From Lycium barbarum (taxonomy: Eukaryota > Streptophyta > Magnoliopsida > Solanales > Solanaceae), in NCBI RefSeq assembly GCF_019175385.1, contig NC_083340.1, positions 23,696,336 to 23,760,335 on the forward strand: a DNA stretch of 64,000 nucleotides, given 5' to 3'. The notes under the pieces are model-generated. The model saw only the letters and a list, made by a program, of their open reading frames with translations, made no database searches and had not been told where the DNA came from. Shown in pieces: positions 58,438-64,000 of this stretch; position 1 is the first letter of the stretch; each line of letters begins with the position of its first letter. The position numbers were made by a program, and so were the translations under genes.

Positions 58438-60029
58438 CAGATTTTCACTTAATTCATGCCATTGCAAGTGTATCTATTAGTATGAGATCATCCAGACAAA
58501 AGAATATCTATGTACTTGACAATGCAAGTTCAAATTATGAAAGTTATATTCTTTGCCTTAATCGTGCACTTTTACAAACTTTGAAGTGTTTTTGAATCGA
58601 GGATCGAACACGTGGCAATAATCATGCTTATGCAATTCAAATCTCTTGTTTTACGTTGGAGATTGTGTGTACAGGTTTCAGCTCTAACTCTACAGTGAAG
58701 GGTTACAGTTTATACTATAGGAAGGTTTTCCAATTATACCTTTCTTTATGCAAAACTGCTTCTATTTCTAAAATTTGCAGACTAGTTGGTGTTGTAGTTA
58801 GCATATTTCTAAACTGGAAACTTATGATATTGCTAATATACCATAGTATCTTCTTGGAATTACATTACTTGATTTTGTGTAAACATTTGATACGGGTAAG
58901 TTTATTGATTATCCCATTTTAATTTGCCTCAGGCCAATCTTTCACGAAATAAAAATAAAAGTACTAGAGATTCGTGGCATGAGGATCTCTAATAAGACGA
59001 AAAGATTCTTAAAAAACACAGGATCAAAGTAAACTATGATTAAAAATAAATTCTCAACTGACTAATATGGTCTATTTTTGTTTTCCTCTATACAATTTTC
59101 TTCTATGTGATTTTAGTTCTATTTCATCCCTTTAAATATCTTTATTCGCCATAGTGTCACACCTACAAACCAATACATCCGGAGCCGATGCAAAAGATGA
59201 CCAAACCATCTTTCAAGGTTAATCAGAGGTTTACTCTTTACATGGTCCTGGGGATGTAAAGAATACAATGATGTTAAAAAGAAAAGTATGTGATGTCATG
59301 TACTATTAGTATTATTAAAACTTAAGTACATTTTATAACTCCTCTTCTAGAATTTGCATCAGCTGAAACTAATACATTCTATATGAAATAAACAAAAAGA
59401 GTTGGTATTTCGTTGGAGATTTTGATCAGACCAAGTTTAGCCTATAAGGCAAATAGAAACTCGGAATTATTTTATCATGCATTGTGTTGATTTGTGTATT
59501 AAATAAGTTTTACTAAAATTATTTTTTACTGAGTTTCAACATGAGATTCTACCACCGAAATTAACAATCCTCGGACAAAATACATAAAAGATCAAAATAT
59601 CTTCGATTATCCTTTTTAAATTAATTTTAAAAAAAATAAGTGTACGTAAAATCATATACGCAAATTTTCATTATATTATTCAAATGGTATTAATTCAATT
59701 ATTCCAATCTCTACATTATAATACTTGCACAGTGAGTGTTTATACCAAGCTAACAGATAGACAATAATAACAACATACAATATAATTCACAACTAGGATT
59801 TAAAGAGGCTAAAGTGTACGCATATTTTACCCTTACTTTAGGAGGTAGAGGAGATGTATGATATGTATTTGTATATATATATATTTTAACACTTAATCAT
59901 TGTAAATTAATAGAAGTTCTCAACTCATTAAACCACTTAACTGTAATAAATTTATATAATTTGTTGTAAATGAGTAAATATTTATCAATTTTGAGCCAGT
60001 TTGGATTGTCTTATAAGTTGGTGGGCAAT
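58438..60029. other. 3' flank of ABC1K gene and AT-rich intergenic region
   Basis: Begins with the probable 3' UTR of the ABC1K gene; no single polyadenylation signal stands out. At 59765-59845 a decayed RTE-LINE/SINE tail is seen on the minus strand (aacaacatacaatataattc, aaagtgtacgcatattttac). Nothing else is supported. Confidence 0.55.
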
Positions 60030-60841
60030 TCGCAGAATTGCCCTTCTTTTGGTGTGGTCTTTAAATTTTGCCCCTCATATTTGCGATCTTTAAATTTTGC
60101 CCCTCATATTTGTGGTCTTTAAGTTTTGCCGTTAGCTTGGATACCTGAGGTTCTGGGTTCGAACCCCCGCTCAGGCATAAAATAAAAAAATTATTTCGCA
60201 AGGCAGGGCTGGAGGGAGTGTATGTCGGATCCGGCATAAAGTCCTTAAGGAAAAACTAAAGTTATGCTGGAGGGGGCATAACTTTTCCTCAAGGCATAGT
60301 TTAGTTATGCCTTATGAGGCAAAACTTTTCCTTAAGGAAATATGCCGGGCAGACTTTTAATTAAGGCATAATCAAAAGTATGCCTCATAAGGCAAAACTT
60401 TTAGTTATATTTTATGGGGCACACTTTTAGTTAAGGCATAACAAAAAGTATGCCCCATAAGGCGGAACTTTTCCTTAAGGCATAATTAAAAGTTTGTCTT
60501 GAAAAGTAAAAAAAAAAAATATATGTCTCAAGGCAAGTCTACCCCTCCGGCATAACTTTTCCTCAAGGCATAGTTTAGTTATGCCTTATGGGGCAAAACT
60601 TTTCCTTAAGGAACTATGCCTTATGGGACAGACTTTTAATTAAGGCATAACCAAAAGTATGCCTCATAAAGCAGAACTTTTAGTTATGCCTTAAGGAAAA
60701 GTTCTGCTTTATGGGGCATACTTTTAGTTATATTTTATAGGGCACATTTTTAGTTAAGGCATAACTAAAAGTATGCCCCATAAGGCGGAACTTTTCCTTA
60801 AGGCATAATTAAAAGTTTGCCTTGAAAAGTAAAAATAAAAT

Positions 60842-60879
<38 letters not shown>

Positions 60880-61112
60880 TCAAGGCAAAGTCTGCCCCCT
60901 CCGGCATAACTTTAGTTTTTCCTTAAGGATTGTATGCCGGATCCGGCATACACTCCCCCCAGCCCTGCCTTGCAAAATTATTTTTTTATTTTATGCCTGA
61001 GCGGGGGTTCGAACCCAAAACCTCAGGTATCCAAGCGAAGGGCAAAACTTAAAGAACACAAATATGAGGGGTAAAATTTAAAGACCACCCCAAAAGAAGG
61101 GCAATCCGTGAA
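60030..61112. mobile_element. Fold-back element 1
   Basis: Long inverted arms. The left begins cgcagaattgcccttctttt, followed by two ctttaaattttgcccctcat copies; the right ends with the reverse complement (accccaaaagaagggcaatc). Each arm has a GGTTCGAACC sequence (60156-60166 and about 61006-61016) and gctcaggcataaa. The centre is a maze of shorter inverted repeats built on ggcataa(c/t)(t/c)aaaagt plus a TA microsatellite (60846-60875). It has no ORF and would be non-autonomous. Confidence 0.78.
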
Positions 61113-61444
61113 AAAAATGTTTTTTTTCCGCCTTAATCCAGACCTCTACCTTGCCTTATGCCTGAAGGTAAAACTCTGCCAAGGTAAAATTTGTCTTATG
61201 CCTGAAGACAATTCTGCCTTGCGTTCAAACTCTACCTTGCGATTTTTTTTAATTTTTGTCTGAGCGAAAATTCGAACCCGAAACTTTTAGCGAAAGGAAA
61301 AAATTAAATACCACCTATTTGAGGTATTTGAGGGACAAAAATTAAAGACCACCCTGAATAACGTCAATCGTGCAAATTGCCCGCAAAGCCACACTGAACA
61401 TGGTCCTAATTGAAATGGTGAGGGGCTTCTCTTTCTCTATTTTT

Positions 61445-62094
61445 CTTGCGAATTGCCCTTCTTTTGGGGTGGTTTTTAAATTTTGCCTCTCATATTTAAA
61501 ATCTTTAAATTTTGCCCTTCGGCTAAAATTCATGGGTTCCAGGTTCGAATCCACACACAGTCAAAATTTTAAAAAAAATTCGCAAGACAGAGTTTAAATT
61601 TCGCTATGCCCCCACCAGCATACACTTGTGAAGGAATTACCAAAGTTATGTCGGACCCGACATACTTATGCCTTATGGGCAGACTTGACATAAGTATGCC
61701 GGGTTGGGCATAACTTTGATAATTCCTTCACAAGTTTATGCCGGGTCCGGCATAAAAGTTTGTCCATTAAAAGTATGCCCCCACCGACATAAACTTGTGA
61801 AGGAATTACCAAAGTTATGCCGGACCCGACATACTTATGCCAAGTCTGCCCATAAGGCATGAGTATGCCGGGTCCGGCATACACGCGACCCAAAGCTTGC
61901 CTTGCAATTTCTTTTTAAAATTTATGCTTGAGCGGGGGTTCGAGCTCAGAACCTCATGATTTCTACGTGAACGCTCAAAGTTGCAATGCGAAGGGCAAAA
62001 ATTAAAGACCAGCAATATGAGGGGCATAATTTAAAGACCACAAATATGAGGGGCAAAATTTAAAGACCACCCCAAAAGAAGGGCAATCCGCGCA
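61445..62094. mobile_element. Fold-back element 2, related to element 1
   Basis: Shares the same ends (ttgcgaattgcccttctttt and its complement at 62071-62094) and the same order: ctttaaattttgccc units, a GGTTCGAATCC box (61542-61552), and an inner inverted core based on atgccggacccgacatactt. It is shorter than element 1. Between them, 61130-61345 holds a decayed third arm with attcgaacccgaaac. Confidence 0.75.
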
Positions 62095-62439
62095 AAAAAA
62101 TGTAAGGGGGTCAAACCAGCTTATAAGCCATTTTTAACTTATTTGGGTGTTTGGTAAAAATAAAAAACAACTTAAATTAAATTAAAAAGTGCTGAAAATA
62201 AGCCAAAATAAAGAAGTTGCTCAAACTCAACTTGTTTTTTTTTGGCTTAAAAGCCATTTTTTGACCAATAACGTTCCATTTTATCTCTTATATTTTCTGT
62301 TAATTCCAACACTACCCTTACTTCTAAAAACCCTTTAAGCACTTTTATTCAAATACGTAAATACTTATTTATCAAATAATTTTTAGCACTTAAAAAATAC
62401 TTTAAGCACTTATGCTTAAAAATTATTTTTTTCGGGCTA

Positions 62440-62811
62440 ATGAAACGGGCTTGTCTCTGCATGCAGCAAACGACCGTTGACCTTGAGGGAGCGGCTAAAA
62501 TGAAAACAAGTAGTAAAGCTGAGATGGCAAAAAGTGAAAAACTGGATAACATTAGGCTAAAAAAGTGCCACGACAAGACAAAACTCATCATCCCACGTGT
62601 CAGCTTCTCAACACCTCCAAAAACTCCTTCTGATTCGTCACTTCCAAAATCCATACAAACCAAGAACCATAATCCTTTTCACTTCCATGAATCTAACTGT
62701 GATGATCAAACAACCACTTTCTTTAACAACAAAACTGACTACAACATCTTTAACCAAATCAAAACACACCCTTTTCATTTTAAACATGCATTCCCAAGCT
62801 TCTTCTTTTAA
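62440..62811 (+). other. Upstream ORF overlapping the CRY-DASH start
   Basis: A 123-codon ORF from ATG 62440 runs past the CRY-DASH start codon at 62702 in a different frame. If transcription starts upstream of 62440 it could reduce downstream initiation. Its composition (Lys/Ser/Thr-rich) does not match a family I know, and it may be chance. Confidence 0.3.
62594..62599. promoter_or_regulatory. G-box CACGTG upstream of CRY-DASH
   Basis: CACGTG lies about 100 nt before the start codon, in catcccacgtgtcagc. bZIP and bHLH factors, including light-signalling ones, bind this motif in plant promoters. Its use here is an inference. Confidence 0.5.
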
Positions 62812-63092
62812 TGCAAGAACGTCAGCCAGTGTTCAAAATGTACCAGGGTTAAGTCCTGAAGAAATGGAGAGAGTTTGTGAACAGACATTTCAGAGATATT
62901 CTTCAGGTGGTTTGAGTAAGAGGAAAGGTAATAAAGGGGTTGCAATTGTTTGGTTTAGGAATGATTTGAGAGTGTTGGATAATGAGGCTCTTTATAGAGC
63001 TTGGGTTTCATCTGAAGCAATATTGCCTGTTTATTGTGTTGATCCTAGACTTTTTGGGACTACCCATTACTTTGGATTGCCTAAAACTGGAG
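62702..63092 (+). CDS. CRYD: CRY-DASH photolyase/cryptochrome, first exon only
   Basis: From ATG 62702 the exon encodes 130 residues and one extra base. Residues about 1-45 are rich in Ser, Thr and Lys with few acids, a probable organelle transit peptide, as in plant CRY-DASH. Then come NVPGLSPEEMERVCEQTFQR and the start of the photolyase alpha/beta domain: GVAIVWFRNDLRVLDNEALY, ILPVYCVDPRLFG and FGLPKTG. The exon ends at AAACTGGAG/GTAAAC. The FAD-binding part lies beyond the window. CRY-DASH repairs pyrimidine dimers in single-stranded DNA in plastids and mitochondria and may act as a light sensor. The upstream in-frame extension to 62597 has no ATG. The ABC1K gene lies upstream on the same strand. 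Confidence 0.93.
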
Positions 63093-64000
63093 GTAAACTG
63101 GTTTACTCTGTTCTTTAATTGGGATTCAATTGTACTTCCAATCTCAATTCTGTGTGTTAATTTTAGCTTTCCAGGCAGGGTTACTTTAACCAAATTTTGG
63201 AGTAAAAACTTGACAGTGATAAATTCTTCTTTGGGATAATACCTATTTGGGCCACTCCCCCCCCCCTCCCCAACCCCCCCCCCCCCCCCGCCCAAAAAAC
63301 AAAAAAGGAAGAGATAATAATAACGGCCGGCAAATGTATTTTTTTTTGTATATCAAGTATAAGTATACATATAATATACGTATATGTTTTGTATATTTTG
63401 GCTAGCGCCGTAACTAATTTCGGCCGATGGGCCAAAAATGAAAAAATCCCTTTATCTTATGTATAAAAAATCAAAACAATTATTTAGGTGACATTTATTT
63501 ATCTTAAAAAATTGTGGGAGAAATCATTATAAAATTTTGATTTAATTATCTCTTGAAAATTTTCAAGTTAGAAAAAAAAAAAAACTTTTGGGACAGAGGG
63601 AGTGTGTTTTTCTGGTTTGAATGCATTTAATTGGTTGAAATTCAAAACGGGTCGGGAAAATGATTCTAAAAAGACAAGTTTTAAGCTAAACAGTATCAAA
63701 AGTTGCTAGTTTTTCTTGATTTTCATTTTCTTATAATTTTTATGAGATACATCTCTTCTAATAAGCTAAATTATAGTTTATTACTTGGTTTTTAATTTAC
63801 ATATTCACGATGAGTGCACAATCTTTATCAGCTTTTATGAGTTCCTAGTCTCTTAATGTGCATCCTGTTGTGAACCAATACTAAGTTAAAATTTGAATTT
63901 AGTAGAGGTAAGAATGTAGTGTGGAAGTGTGTTATATGGTGCATTCTCTCAAGGCCTGTTGAAGTATTTGGATTCAAGATTGGCTGAAGTGATACCATTA
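63093..64000 (+). other. CRY-DASH intron 1 (partial)
   Basis: No further CRY-DASH exon is seen to the window end. It has a C-rich tract (about 63258-63291) and AT-rich sequence. Confidence 0.6.

Noticed and set aside
60156..60166. tRNA gene in the fold-back arm
   Set aside because: Only a B-box-like sequence is present, with no A box or acceptor stem.

Overview
This window looks like a plant nuclear genome, most likely from the Solanaceae. It has spliced plant-type genes, Athila-type Ty3/gypsy elements, hAT and Mutator-like (MULE) DNA transposons, a tRNA-derived SINE, RTE-type LINE tails ending in (TTG)n, and repeat families I know from tobacco, tomato and their relatives. I see no rRNA gene, functional tRNA gene or CRISPR array. 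All calls come from reading the sequence; no database was searched.

The left 41 kb is a transposon graveyard whose history can be read from target-site duplications (TSDs). A low-copy segment (copy A: 1-722, 23394-24083, 29897-32018) is repeated as copy C (33190-37532) and in part as copy B (32019-32430). Copy A was split twice. A hAT element (731-23385, 8-bp TSD attacatg) carries a broken transposase (1555-6412). Inside it sit a truncated Athila-like element (2355-4719) flanked by a 117-bp duplication, and an apparent solo LTR (6490-22804, 5-bp TSD tcaaa). That LTR is itself split by a nearly complete 13.6-kb Athila-type element (7330-20940, 5-bp TSD ataac). The second split is a 5.8-kb MULE (24084-29887, 9-bp TSD taattagaa). 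It carries a degraded PB1-like/DDE transposase plus two non-transposase genes: a GRF zinc-finger/coiled-coil/membrane-anchor ORF and a small B3-domain gene with a damaged splice site. Copy C preserves both empty sites, but has its own antisense solo Athila LTR (34913-36304, TSD gcagt). From 37.7 to 41.1 kb there are direct repeats, a MITE and a Helitron-like block of tandem repeats.

The right part is genic. An 18-coding-exon gene (44807-58437, + strand, 954 codons) encodes a fusion of an ABC1/ADCK/UbiB-type atypical kinase with a serine beta-lactamase-like domain. Reading frame is continuous across every proposed junction, and intron 17 has a GC donor. Its introns hold a SINE with an 18-bp TSD, RTE-LINE tails in opposite orientations, a MITE and a long hairpin. 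After an AT-rich intergenic stretch and two fold-back elements with Pol III B-box-like sequences in their arms, the first exon of a CRY-DASH photolyase/cryptochrome gene begins at 62702 and runs out of the window.

The two host genes lie on the same strand but show no evidence of working together. The most unusual material is the Athila third ORF, which sits behind a host-gene-like leader and intron, and the MULE with its accessory genes.
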